21,816 nucleotides of DNA from a virus, in the IMG/VR virus record IMGVR_UViG_3300029258_003087, positions 1 through 21,816 of that record; one strand, given 5' to 3'. The notes beneath the pieces were generated by a model that worked only from the letters and a program-made list of their open reading frames with translations, was not told where the DNA came from and made no database searches. Shown here one piece after another: positions 12,745-20,661 of this stretch. The translations under genes were made by a program, and so were the position numbers. Within the stretch, counting starts at the first letter, position 1. The number at the start of each line of letters is the position of its first letter.

Positions 12745-14071
12745 ATGGCGCGCAGCGGTAGTCGCCCTGAACCTCGTTGACTCTGACGAGGGAACCGATG
12801 GGTTGCTTGATTTCGCCCAGGATCGATTGAAGTCGTTCACCTTCTACGACAAGGAGGGCCGCGTTGATAAATGCGAGGTCGTTTTCAGGAACGCGGACAA
12901 GAAGCTCCTCGACGATCCGCGCCTGAGAAGCGGGCAGGAGTACTTGGTGCAATGGGGCTATCCCCACCAAATGTCGGCCGTGTACAGGATGATCGTCAAG
13001 AAGACGAAGGAGGCCGGCCTGAACTTCCAGGTGACGATGAAGGGGAAGGCCGTCTTGCTGGACAAGGGCAAGCAGTATCGGCAATGGACCGGCGTTCGAG
13101 ACTCCGACGCGGTCAACGAGATTTTACAGGAACACGGATATGATGGCGTGACGCTCGACGTGATCGATACGCCGGTTTATCGGCCGACGCTCACACAGTC
13201 GACGTCGGACGCGCGCTTTCTTCAGAGGCTCGCAAGGAAGAACAAATTCCATTGGTGGATCGATGCATCGGGAGCTCATTTCCGCCCGCGTAGCAAGGAC
13301 GTCGACCCCTACAGGTGGTATACATACCGTGGGCAATTCGTTGGGGATGGAGAGATATTGACCCCGGGCCCCAATATCGACACAAATTTCGCCAACGACG
13401 TCGCCCGCGTGAAGGTCAGGGCGATCGATCCATACACGCTTGATGAGGTGATCGCGGAGCAGGGCATCGACGGCGGCGACGCGGAAGAAGATTATGAGGT
13501 TTCGCTCGGCTCGGAGCAGGAGATCGGCGACCCGGACAACCTCGAAGGCAACCGGCAAGATCGCGTCACGCGCACGGAAGAAATCAATCTTGGTTTCGCC
13601 ACCCAGTCGGAGGTGAATGCCGAGGCCGAGGCAATCTATCGAGAGGTGGCTTCGCGGCGCTACAAAATGAAGATGCCGATCAAGGGAGACCCTCTCATCG
13701 GGGCGCGCATGCTGATCGGGTTGAGGAATTACTCGCATGCGTATTCGGGGCTTTACTACGTGAAGGGAGTCACTCATCAGATCTCCGGCGGAAAGTACAG
13801 ATGCGAGTTGGACACGATCCGCGATGCGCTCGGGAAGATCTATCTGAAGAAAAAAAAGGGTATTTACGGCAAGAAAAACAGCAATAAAGATCCCGGGGGC
13901 GCCGACGGACCGCCGAAGCCGGAAACGTTGGAGCAGATCACAACCACGAAGAGAGGCCCGAACAACAGGGATATTTGGGTGCATCAGTGGGTGAAGGCCG
14001 GGACGAACCACGTGGTCAGAGAGCAAGTGCTGCATGAGACAATGCAACGGCGCTTGGACGGGTTAAGATAG
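12737..14071 (+). CDS. Baseplate hub protein, phage late control gpD-like
   Basis: 444 residues from TTG 12737. The start is supported by GGAGAAGGA at 12725-12733 and an eight-base overlap with the LysM gene; the nearby ATG 12745 is out of frame. Features of the gpD/VgrG-like hub (T4 gp27 fold) include LKSFTFYDKEGRVDKCEVVF with a 'D-P-R-L-R-x-G' turn, VYRMIVKKTKEAGL, YRPTLTQSTSDARFLQRLARK (the 'q-x-x-e-s-D-~-FL-x-r-L-A' motif) and a late YYVKGVTHQIS strand. It would form the trimeric hub joining tube and spike. Residues 371-390 become a Lys-rich linker (KKKK, KK) followed by a Gly/Pro stretch and a ~60-residue C-terminal extension not usual in gpD. An A AAA AAG heptamer sits exactly at the start of that linker. 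Confidence 0.82.
   Translation: MIKWRAAVVALNLVDSDEGTDGLLDFAQDRLKSFTFYDKEGRVDKCEVVFRNADKKLLDDPRLRSGQEYLVQWGYPHQMSAVYRMIVKKTKEAGLNFQVTMKGKAVLLDKGKQYRQWTGVRDSDAVNEILQEHGYDGVTLDVIDTPVYRPTLTQSTSDARFLQRLARKNKFHWWIDASGAHFRPRSKDVDPYRWYTYRGQFVGDGEILTPGPNIDTNFANDVARVKVRAIDPYTLDEVIAEQGIDGGDAEEDYEVSLGSEQEIGDPDNLEGNRQDRVTRTEEINLGFATQSEVNAEAEAIYREVASRRYKMKMPIKGDPLIGARMLIGLRNYSHAYSGLYYVKGVTHQISGGKYRCELDTIRDALGKIYLKKKKGIYGKKNSNKDPGGADGPPKPETLEQITTTKRGPNNRDIWVHQWVKAGTNHVVREQVLHETMQRRLDGLR
13850..13887 (+). other. A AAA AAG slippery heptamer in the hub gene, with -1 frame stop
   Basis: A run of eight A followed by GGG lies at 13850-13860. In the gene's reading phase it contains A AAA AAG (13852-13858), the most slippery -1 motif in Escherichia coli (as in dnaX). 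After a slip, nine codons are read before TAA 13885-13887, giving a 383-residue product that lacks the C-terminal extension. Transcript slippage on the A-run would do something similar. Whether it is used is unknown; the nearest GC-rich downstream hairpin would start well over 20 bases away. Confidence 0.35.
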
Positions 14072-14080
14072 GGGCAAAGC

Positions 14081-14668
14081 ATGAGCGAACAGGCAGGGGT
14101 CACGAGTGGCCCACACATGGGCATCATAATCAAGCGGGAACTCGACCCCAAGGACGATCCCGAGGCGGCCAATATGGAAGTTTTGGGGCGCATCAAGGCG
14201 AAGGTCCCTGGGAAGTGGCAAGAGTCCGCCTGGGCGTGGCCTCTCAACTTCGGGGGCGCGCCGCAATGGGGTGTCAATCGCGTGCCACCGATGGGCGCCC
14301 TTGTTGCGATTTGGATTGTGGGAGGGAACGAAGAATCCCTCGTCTACATGCCAGCGCAGCACGCGATCGGAATGACCTTCCCCGAATTCGAGGACCCCGA
14401 CGTCATCGTTGCCGGGGATGAAAATATCCGGCTTATTTACGACCGACGGGAGGGGCAGAAATACGCGGCGGCGCAAGTCGTCAAGGAGGTTGACGGCGCA
14501 GAGAGTCTGATATGTGAGATCCGGTTTGACGTCGAAGGAAACAGCGTTCGAATCTTGGCGGAAACCGGGTTGAAAATCGAGTGCAAGGGACAGCTCACAC
14601 TTGACTCCACCGGCGACATTGAGATCGGCGGCCGGAAGCTGGCGCGCAAGAGCGGGATGATTGAATAA
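14081..14668 (+). CDS. Baseplate spike / assembly protein gpV-like (OB-fold plus beta-helix tip)
   Basis: 195 residues from ATG 14081, ten bases after the hub stop, with GGGGC upstream. The N-terminal part has the gpV/gp5 OB-fold pattern: EVLGRIKAKVPGKW, then the PPMGALVAIWIVGGN strand with 'P-x-x-G-x-x-V-x-[IV]-x-[FW]' and a following ESLVYMP. From about 115 the sequence turns to short alternating strands (IRLIYDR, VRILAETGLKIEC, LTLDSTGDIEIGG), the stacked-strand pattern of the triple-stranded spike helix, ending at GRKLARKSGMIE. No metal-binding HxH tip is visible, so a separate tip protein or PAAR is not excluded. It pairs with the gpD-like hub encoded just before. Confidence 0.85.
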   Translation: MSEQAGVTSGPHMGIIIKRELDPKDDPEAANMEVLGRIKAKVPGKWQESAWAWPLNFGGAPQWGVNRVPPMGALVAIWIVGGNEESLVYMPAQHAIGMTFPEFEDPDVIVAGDENIRLIYDRREGQKYAAAQVVKEVDGAESLICEIRFDVEGNSVRILAETGLKIECKGQLTLDSTGDIEIGGRKLARKSGMIE

Positions 14669-15456
14669 TGGCTTTTTCCTGGAATGTAGCAACGGATCTT
14701 ATCTGCAACGATATACCGACCTTCACGGCGATGGAGGATATTTGCTTCCCGGGCGGTGCGTGCCTATCGCACCTGTTGACGACAATTCAATCCGTCCCGA
14801 GCCCGACGGAGATCCCGCTTCAATTTCTGTCGCAGCTTGGCCCGGCGACATCGTTCATCCAGCCGTTCATGAACGCGATTGACACGGTCATCGCTCTGTT
14901 CAAATGCCTGGAGGCCATCGTTGATTTTGCGACATCGCTGGATCCGACGGGTATTTTCGAGTGCCTGCCCCAGCTCATCGAGAAGATAAACGCCCTCCTC
15001 TCGATGATCCCTCAGCTTTCGATCCCGCGCATGGTGATCGCTATCATTCGGGCGTTGATCGCCCTCTTGCGAGGGCTTGCAACCGACCTTCAATATCTAG
15101 TGGATCGCGCCGTGGACATCGCGGAGCAAATAGACCGCGCTGCGGACCTGAACGATGTAACAAAGGCTGGATATTTGGCTTGCGCCGAGAACACGATGAA
15201 TGAATCGTTGTCGGAGACAGCGCTGGCGCTGAAGGCTGTCGGACGGATTATCCTGCTGGTAAATATCTTCATGGGATTGTTCGGGGGGCCGGAGATCCCG
15301 TGCTTCGGTGAGCTACTGGACGGCGCCACCGTCGATGTTCTCCAGCCGATCATCGGCACCTTGGACGCCTTGGCGGATCTACTTGAGCAATTGCTTGATA
15401 TGATTCCGGATCCAATCGCCGCCCTCACGAAGGCGCTGGGAGAACAAAGATGCTGA
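14668..15456 (+). CDS. Unknown hydrophobic, helical, Cys-rich baseplate-region protein
   Basis: 262 residues from ATG 14668 (TAATG overlap with the spike gene). I do not recognise the family. The protein is mostly helical and Leu/Ile/Ala-rich, with two strongly hydrophobic stretches (about 120-138, IPRMVIAIIRALIALLRGL, and about 190-207, KAVGRIILLVNIFMGLF) and amphipathic helices around them; no signal peptide. Eight cysteines (13, 26, 32, 80, 99, 172, 212, 262) include ICFPGGAC near the N terminus and a Cys as the last residue. It sits between spike and gp25-like wedge, where P2 and Mu have no gene of this size. Possible roles are an internal baseplate or hub component, a tail-tube cargo acting on the host membrane, or an assembly factor; none is proven. 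Confidence 0.6.
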   Translation: MAFSWNVATDLICNDIPTFTAMEDICFPGGACLSHLLTTIQSVPSPTEIPLQFLSQLGPATSFIQPFMNAIDTVIALFKCLEAIVDFATSLDPTGIFECLPQLIEKINALLSMIPQLSIPRMVIAIIRALIALLRGLATDLQYLVDRAVDIAEQIDRAADLNDVTKAGYLACAENTMNESLSETALALKAVGRIILLVNIFMGLFGGPEIPCFGELLDGATVDVLQPIIGTLDALADLLEQLLDMIPDPIAALTKALGEQRC

Positions 15457-15833
15457 GCAAAGACCGGATCGGGCTGAAGTACCCGGTGCAATTAGATGGA
15501 AAGGGAGACCTCGCGAGTGCCACCGGGCTCGACCTCGAAAAGGCGGACATTATGTTCCTTCTGTCAGTTGGGCGCGGTGAGGTTCCATGGGATCACAACT
15601 ACGGCACGCGGATCCGGGAGCTTCTCCACGGACACGTCGCAAGCAAGGTGGTGGCCAGATCGATCGCTTTCCGGGAGTGTACAGATCAGATGAATACCTA
15701 CGCACCGGCTTACCGCGTGGTGGGCATGGATGTTCTGTTCGACGCTAACCTGGTAAGGGTTTCTGTGTCCTATGTCGAACGTGGTACACTGACCACTGAG
15801 CGAAAACTCGCGACATTCGAGGTGAATAGATGA
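15450..15833 (+). CDS. Baseplate wedge protein gpW/gp25-like
   Basis: 127 residues from ATG 15450, overlapping the previous gene by seven bases. The pattern is typical of the GPW/gp25 family: an early IGLKYPVQLD strand, G-L-D-L, a helix ADIMFLLSVGRGEVPWDHNYGTRI (the 'L-x-T-x-x-G-E-x-x-x-x-p-~-GS/T-x-l' motif, here with VGRGEVPW and YGTRI), and a C-terminal MDVLFDANLVRVSVSYVER strand pair where the family has 'v-x-v-x-~-y-x'. Length (about 110-140) fits. With gpJ it forms the wedge complex that ties sheath to baseplate. Encoded directly upstream of gpJ, and its stop overlaps the next ATG (ATGA). Confidence 0.9.
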   Translation: MLSKDRIGLKYPVQLDGKGDLASATGLDLEKADIMFLLSVGRGEVPWDHNYGTRIRELLHGHVASKVVARSIAFRECTDQMNTYAPAYRVVGMDVLFDANLVRVSVSYVERGTLTTERKLATFEVNR

Positions 15834-17404
15834 CCGCCATATACACCGAGACCTATGATTTCACCGAACGAGATTTTCAGTCGGCCGACCTCCGCCTTCA
15901 AAGCCTTCAAGATTCGGTGTTTCCAGATATGACGGACCCTAATTCTCCGAACATAATGAACCTTCTCAGGTCGGAATTCTCATGGGTGATGTCACGCGTT
16001 GACTACTACACATCGAAGGGCGCCCGGGAGTCTTTCATCGCGACCATGGAGGAACGACGCTCGGCGATCTACCACGGGCGACGACAGGGATACGAGCTCG
16101 CCGGGGCACAGGCGGCGACGGCCGACCTGTCTGTCACCATCGAAAACGGCCCGATGCCAGCGACGGTCACCTTCGCGGCGGGAGACATTGTCAAAACACA
16201 GGAAGTCCCGACGCCGATTATCGGCGAGATCCAGGAGGAGGTGGTGATTGCCTCCGGCGACACGACGGCAACGTTGTCGTGGAAGCACGCACAAACGCGT
16301 CAGGACTCGTTCACGAGCACGGGGAAGCAGTCTCAGCGGATGAAGCTGTCATTTGCTCCATATCTCGACCAGTCGGCGGCCTTCTCGAATTCTCAGGGGA
16401 CGTGGGCAGAGGTCGAAACATTCCTGAATAGCGGCCCGGCGGACCTCCATTTCAGGATCATCGTTGACGAGGACGATTTTGCATGGGTGTACTTCGGGGA
16501 CGATACCAACGGAGCGATCCCCAGCGGCACCTTCCCGATCGACTATGAAACCGGCGGCGGCGAGGAGGGGAATGTTGCCCAAAACACGCTGACGAAGTTC
16601 GCCAAAAACTACACCGACGCGAACGGCAACGCCGCAGTGCTGACGGTGACGAACGCGGACGCGGCATCCGGCGGCATCGCTCGGGAGACCGTAGCAGCGG
16701 CGAAAATCAACATTCCGAACAACCGGCGCCTCCCGGCCGGGACCACGACCCGAGAGGATTTTGAGCTCCGCGCCCTCGAAGTGTCGGGTGTTGCTCGGGC
16801 GCTCATGCTGTCCAGCGGCGAGGATTCGACCATACCGGAGAACGAAGGACGCCTTTACATTGTCCCGAACGGTGGTGGTACGGCAAGCACGGCGGTGCTC
16901 GAAGCCGTCGAGACCCAGATCACTGTCACCTATCCCCAGCTTATTTCGTTCACGACGGCCGTAAATACAGCCTCATATCTGACCGTGAACATCTACGCGG
17001 TGATCTTCCTTTCGGCCGGGGCCGTGAGGAGCACGGTCAAGGCATCGGTACTCAGTCGGTTGGGCCACTACTTTGAGGCTCTGATTACCGAGGGAAGCCA
17101 GTTTATCGGCGAATTTGTCGAGACGGGCACCGGCGTCTCTATTGAGCTGGACATCGGCGCGCAGAACCCGTTCATCGACTTCGGCTATAACTATCGGGAT
17201 CAAGATGACAACCCAGCGGGTGAAATACCGCTGAGCGACATTTACAACACGATCCGTGATACTACAGGAGTGCGCAAAATCGGCACGTCTTCAGACGAGT
17301 TTTTGCTAAACGATGAGCACGACGACGTATCAATCGACAACTTCCAGTTTCCATCGCTCGGGACGGTGACGCTGATCGACGGATCTACGGGGACCGAAAT
17401 GTAA
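15830..17404 (+). CDS. Baseplate wedge protein gpJ-like (Baseplate_J)
   Basis: 524 residues from ATG 15830 (ATGA). The N terminus has the usual helix-rich start (PNIMNLLRSEFSWVMSRVDYY, then 'ERRSAIYHGRRQGYE'), followed by strand repeats and the gpJ signature VYFGDDTNGAIPSGTFPIDY, GGGEEGNV. From about 285, an IPNNRRLPAGTTTREDFELRA segment and the 'v-a-r-a' helix follow, then a strand domain with LISFTTAV, LTVNIYAVIFL, a helix SVLSRLGHYFEAL and IDFGYNYR. A gpJ of P2 is near 300 residues; the greater length fits Mu gp47/T4 gp6-type proteins. With gp25 it forms the wedge heteromer. The stop overlaps the next ATG (TAATG). Confidence 0.92.
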   Translation: MTAIYTETYDFTERDFQSADLRLQSLQDSVFPDMTDPNSPNIMNLLRSEFSWVMSRVDYYTSKGARESFIATMEERRSAIYHGRRQGYELAGAQAATADLSVTIENGPMPATVTFAAGDIVKTQEVPTPIIGEIQEEVVIASGDTTATLSWKHAQTRQDSFTSTGKQSQRMKLSFAPYLDQSAAFSNSQGTWAEVETFLNSGPADLHFRIIVDEDDFAWVYFGDDTNGAIPSGTFPIDYETGGGEEGNVAQNTLTKFAKNYTDANGNAAVLTVTNADAASGGIARETVAAAKINIPNNRRLPAGTTTREDFELRALEVSGVARALMLSSGEDSTIPENEGRLYIVPNGGGTASTAVLEAVETQITVTYPQLISFTTAVNTASYLTVNIYAVIFLSAGAVRSTVKASVLSRLGHYFEALITEGSQFIGEFVETGTGVSIELDIGAQNPFIDFGYNYRDQDDNPAGEIPLSDIYNTIRDTTGVRKIGTSSDEFLLNDEHDDVSIDNFQFPSLGTVTLIDGSTGTEM

Positions 17405-19956
17405 TGGTAGCGGAATTTGAAAACAAAGACTTTTCGGTTGCCGACCTCGGGCCCGGCGAAGCGGAAGACTGGACGCTCACCGCGTTCTTGCAGCTCCCAG
17501 GATGGGCCAAGTTTCGGACCTACGGTGGGTTCGTGCTGTCCGAGCGATTCGACTGGTTCGACAGCTACGCAAAACAGTGGAGCGGTATCGAGCCCTTCGC
17601 GATCGATGAGTCGCTTACCTTCACCATCGCCACCGTGGGCGTCGATCCGGACAACTGTTTCGAGGTGACCGGCGACGTTCGGCGCCTACTGCCGGAATCC
17701 GCGTGCTTTCAGGTGGTCGGTACCGTGGCCGGACAGACCAACCTCGACGCCTACTGGACGGTCCTCGGTACTGAATTCGACGGCACGGTGACCCGGATTT
17801 ACGTCACAGAGGACGTCCTGGCCGACGTACCGGCCGAACTCATCATACCGCCTATCATCAACGTCAACATCGACAACTACGGCTGGGGGGCCGCTGTGGC
17901 GTCTCTGGCGACGTATCCGGTCGGCCCGTTTGTCGGTGGCGAAACCTTGGAAATAGAGATCGATCGGGGCGCGCCGGTCACGGTCACGTTTGCGGGTGGA
18001 GAGACCACGGCCCAGAACGTCGTGGATCTATTGAACGCCGAGTTTGTGAGCGAATCGGTGGACGATCTTGTGGTTGCCGAGGTAGAGGGGGGCGTTCCCG
18101 TCATCAAAACCCTCACGCAGGGGTCCGACCAATATCTCGAAGTCACCGGCGGCACGGCTGAGGCGACCTTGCTCTTTGCCGATTATGAGCACTACGGCTC
18201 CGGGCAATTCGCGCAGCTCTTTGACATCTACTTTGACGACCCGGACAACGCGACTTCTGAAGAGATCGACGATGTTTTTAAGCAATACATCCAGCACGGA
18301 TACTTCAGGACGCGGGACTCTGACAGTGGTGGGAACGTTCTCGTGCGGTCGGAAAAGGCCGGTGAACTCGCCTCGTGTCAGGTGTGGGGATACTACGGCG
18401 ACATTTTAAGCGACGCCACCTGGCCAATATCGGCGAGGACGGCCATGGACAACGAACTAACAATGATAGCCGACGGGGTTGGCCCATTCACCGCAACCAT
18501 GCCGATCGGCGCGACGACGGCCGAGGATCTCGTTGAAAGTATTCAGCTTGCGATGCAATCGAACAACGTCACCGGCGTCGTGACGGTCGCCGGAAACGGG
18601 CAGCTTGTTGTGGGCGCCCTGTTGAACATCGAAATTACGGGTGGATCGGCAAACGCGGATCTGAATTTCCCGACACACAAGGCTTGGGGTACCAACTATT
18701 TTCACGCCATCCTTGGCTTCACGTCGAGCACGAGCACCGGCGTTTATGACGTTGGTTTTCACGAGAGTTTCGACGAAGAGGCGGCCGTCGGTGCAAACTT
18801 CTCGGGCGGAACGACCGTCGAGTCTCAGTGGGAGACGTTCGAGTGGGATTATATCATTGGTGACCTGGACGAGACGGCAACTTTCGAGTCGTCGATCAAG
18901 AGCTGGGCGGAGTGGGTGAACAGGGGAGACATCACGGCGGTCGTCACGGGCCCGGGTGGGTCGTTCGCGGTCGCAGGGGACAAGACCGCTTACTACTTCG
19001 ACGACGTCAGTGCCATAGTCCAGGACTCGACGGGCAACGATCAACTCTACACCGTCGACAACTCCGCCTATGGGGGCGGTGTTACGGTTGTGACGGTGAC
19101 AGAGGAGGTCGTTGACGCGACGGCCGATGGGACGCTTTACCCGTTATTCTTCGCGAACGGCTCAGAGGACTTCGATCAAGCCTGGCAGACGGCATTCCTG
19201 TCAAACCCGAACGACCCGCCACACCGCTTCTTTGACGGCGTCCTAGTTGGCGACTCGGTCACCTTCCCGATCAACGTCGCAGCCAATCGCGATGAGATGT
19301 GGATCTATGTGGGATCCGAGGAAAACCTCGTCCATATATCGGTCGACGCTGACGTCTACGATACGGCAGCCGACCTCGTCGCGAACATGAACACGAAGTT
19401 CTCGGCGGCCTCCGGCGCCGATCTTGAGTTCTCGGTCCATGAAGAAAGCGCCGATCAGACGAGTGCCAAGATCGGATTCGGATGGAACGGTTCGGGAAGC
19501 ACCACGGAAGAGTTCTACTTTGTGAACCAGCATGGACAATTCGAGGGGTTGGACATCCGTGGCGCTATCGGAATGCTCAACCTTGTCGACCCCACGACCA
19601 ATAGGATCAAGGTGCCGTCCAGGCACTTTGCCAACATCGAAGGGGCCGCGCATAGCACCGCGCCGGAACTGTGGCAGGATGACCAGACACTTTTCGATGT
19701 CGATCCTGACAGCCGATTCTCGTATACGATACAAACAACCCCGGCGGCCGAGACCGTGGTTGTGCCGGAGGGGCAAGAATTTTCACTGTTCAATCAGGTT
19801 GCGGCGCCGGACAACGCGGCCAACGAGGCGTTTGTCCCCGAGGGATGGGGCGGCGCGATTCTTGATGAACTAGCATTTGAAGCAACCCTGACGGTGGCCT
19901 GGTTCGACCAGGATCTCGTACCGCAGGATGTAGAAGACTTTGAAGAAGGGTGGTAA
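17404..19956 (+). CDS. Large mosaic beta-rich baseplate/tail-appendage protein
   Basis: 850 residues from ATG 17404 (TAATG). Two domain types alternate. The first, with an F-x-V-x-GD strand, a VVGTVAGQTNLD or STGNDQ turn and a TxIYVTEDV-type strand, occurs at about 81-150 and 512-580; the copies align well (FEVTGD/FAVAGD, YWTVLG/YTVDNS, YVTEDV/TVTEEV). The second, the flagellin-IN-like unit, is found at about 179-258, 349-423 and, more divergent, 631-705. Acidic aromatic motifs HESFDEE, SEDFDQAWQ and EDFEEGW recur; the last forms the exact C terminus, as if a following domain had been lost. No gpI-like gene is seen; by position after gpJ this protein may replace gpI and carry the fibres. Alternatives are a baseplate-periphery scaffold or an adhesin. 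Multi-domain architecture is well supported; role is inferred. Confidence 0.6.
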   Translation: MVAEFENKDFSVADLGPGEAEDWTLTAFLQLPGWAKFRTYGGFVLSERFDWFDSYAKQWSGIEPFAIDESLTFTIATVGVDPDNCFEVTGDVRRLLPESACFQVVGTVAGQTNLDAYWTVLGTEFDGTVTRIYVTEDVLADVPAELIIPPIINVNIDNYGWGAAVASLATYPVGPFVGGETLEIEIDRGAPVTVTFAGGETTAQNVVDLLNAEFVSESVDDLVVAEVEGGVPVIKTLTQGSDQYLEVTGGTAEATLLFADYEHYGSGQFAQLFDIYFDDPDNATSEEIDDVFKQYIQHGYFRTRDSDSGGNVLVRSEKAGELASCQVWGYYGDILSDATWPISARTAMDNELTMIADGVGPFTATMPIGATTAEDLVESIQLAMQSNNVTGVVTVAGNGQLVVGALLNIEITGGSANADLNFPTHKAWGTNYFHAILGFTSSTSTGVYDVGFHESFDEEAAVGANFSGGTTVESQWETFEWDYIIGDLDETATFESSIKSWAEWVNRGDITAVVTGPGGSFAVAGDKTAYYFDDVSAIVQDSTGNDQLYTVDNSAYGGGVTVVTVTEEVVDATADGTLYPLFFANGSEDFDQAWQTAFLSNPNDPPHRFFDGVLVGDSVTFPINVAANRDEMWIYVGSEENLVHISVDADVYDTAADLVANMNTKFSAASGADLEFSVHEESADQTSAKIGFGWNGSGSTTEEFYFVNQHGQFEGLDIRGAIGMLNLVDPTTNRIKVPSRHFANIEGAAHSTAPELWQDDQTLFDVDPDSRFSYTIQTTPAAETVVVPEGQEFSLFNQVAAPDNAANEAFVPEGWGGAILDELAFEATLTVAWFDQDLVPQDVEDFEEGW
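17644..17853 (+). repeat. Beta domain repeat A, copy 1 (pairs with 18937-19143)
   Basis: Codons 81-150 of the gene at 17404. It shares with copy 2 an F-[EA]-V-[TA]-GD start, a 'turn then Y-x-[VT]' centre and a [YT]-VTE-[DE]-V close. The resemblance is in protein sequence; DNA is not obviously identical, so duplication is old. Confidence 0.5.
17938..18177 (+). repeat. Flagellin-IN-like domain in the 850-residue protein, copy 1
   Basis: Codons 179-258: ETLEIEID and PVTVTFAGG strands, a QNVVDLLNAEF helix, a strand pair, and a closing LEVTGGTAEATLLF. The order matches the copy at 2996-3256; the LGFD end is degenerate here. Confidence 0.5.
18448..18672 (+). repeat. Flagellin-IN-like domain in the 850-residue protein, copy 2
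   Basis: Codons 349-423: ELTMIADG and FTATMPIG strands, an AEDLVESIQLAM helix, GNGQLVVGAL, and a closing IEITGGSANADLNF. The ITGGSAN end closely parallels VTGGTAE of copy 1. A third, weaker unit is likely at 19294-19518. Confidence 0.5.
18937..19143 (+). repeat. Beta domain repeat A, copy 2
   Basis: Codons 512-580 of the gene at 17404. It carries the STGNDQLYTV turn-strand, which is close to the 'G-S-T-x-N-D-G-x-Y-T-V' motif that I recall from many phage tail proteins. Confidence 0.5.
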
Positions 19957-19959
19957 CCA

Positions 19960-20661
19960 ATGAGCGCAGAAGATTGGGCCGAACTTGATGACAGCCTCGT
20001 GGCCGTAGAAAAGGGTGCCACGAACGGACTGGGAGTTCCCAACGGTGGAGGGACGCAAATCTATGCCTTCAACTCGATGGACGCCGAGCAAATCGGCGCG
20101 GCGGGGCTTCGGTGCGTGATCGCCGACTTCCAGCCGATGTCCTCCGGCGGCCGCATTTCGGCTTGCATCAAACGCATGCCGAGCGGGGCAAACACCGGCT
20201 TTTCACCGCTGATCTACATGGCGGCCGGTGGCACGAGCGTCAACGATACGGCGTACCTTTTGGGGCTCGAAGATGCGGACCCCTACCGGATCGTACTGAG
20301 GAAGGCAACGATCATCAGCGGCATCCCGGCGACCGAAGAGGGCAACTACCTGGCGCGGTCGTCGACTCAATTCCAGATGTCGGCCGAGGCGTGGCATCAG
20401 CTACGGCTTGACGTCATCGAGCAACCCTCGGGGGCAGTGACTCTGGAGGTGGCTCAGAGCGATCTCGACAGCTACCCGTGCACGGCTCCCGTTTGGACGT
20501 CGATCGACGGCATGGCGCAATTCGTCGACGACGCCGTCGGGGCGAACACGGGGTCCTTGCCGCTGATCGGCGGCTATGTTGGGTTCGCGACGGCCTACCA
20601 GGAATCGATCGCGACCGTCGGCGGCTTCGATCAGATTCAGATCTTGAGGCAGGTCCCATAA
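19960..20661 (+). CDS. LamG/concanavalin-like jelly-roll tail appendage protein
   Basis: 233 residues from ATG 19960, three bases after the previous stop, with AAGGGTGG upstream. Alternating strands fit a LamG-like jelly roll: LRCVIADFQPM, RISACIKRM, FSPLIYMAAGG, a 'Y-L-L-G-L-E-D' strand, then a strongly typical WHQLRLDVIEQPSG-VTLEVAQ pair and a late IGGYVGFATAY followed by GGFDQIQIL, the family's 'G-x-x-G-x-x' and 'f-D-n-~-v' end. Such folds bind sugars or act as passive spacers in fibres. An active site of a glycosidase is not seen. It is likely attached to the baseplate periphery or fibre base. The stop overlaps the next ATG (TAATG). Confidence 0.55.
   Translation: MSAEDWAELDDSLVAVEKGATNGLGVPNGGGTQIYAFNSMDAEQIGAAGLRCVIADFQPMSSGGRISACIKRMPSGANTGFSPLIYMAAGGTSVNDTAYLLGLEDADPYRIVLRKATIISGIPATEEGNYLARSSTQFQMSAEAWHQLRLDVIEQPSGAVTLEVAQSDLDSYPCTAPVWTSIDGMAQFVDDAVGANTGSLPLIGGYVGFATAYQESIATVGGFDQIQILRQVP

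Noticed and set aside
13124-14047. 307-codon open frame on the minus strand
   Set aside because: Antisense shadow of the hub gene; no domain recognised.
20478-20660. Upstream start for the small beta protein
   Set aside because: The extra segment is an Arg-rich out-of-frame read of the LamG-like gene; ATG 20661 is stop-start coupled.
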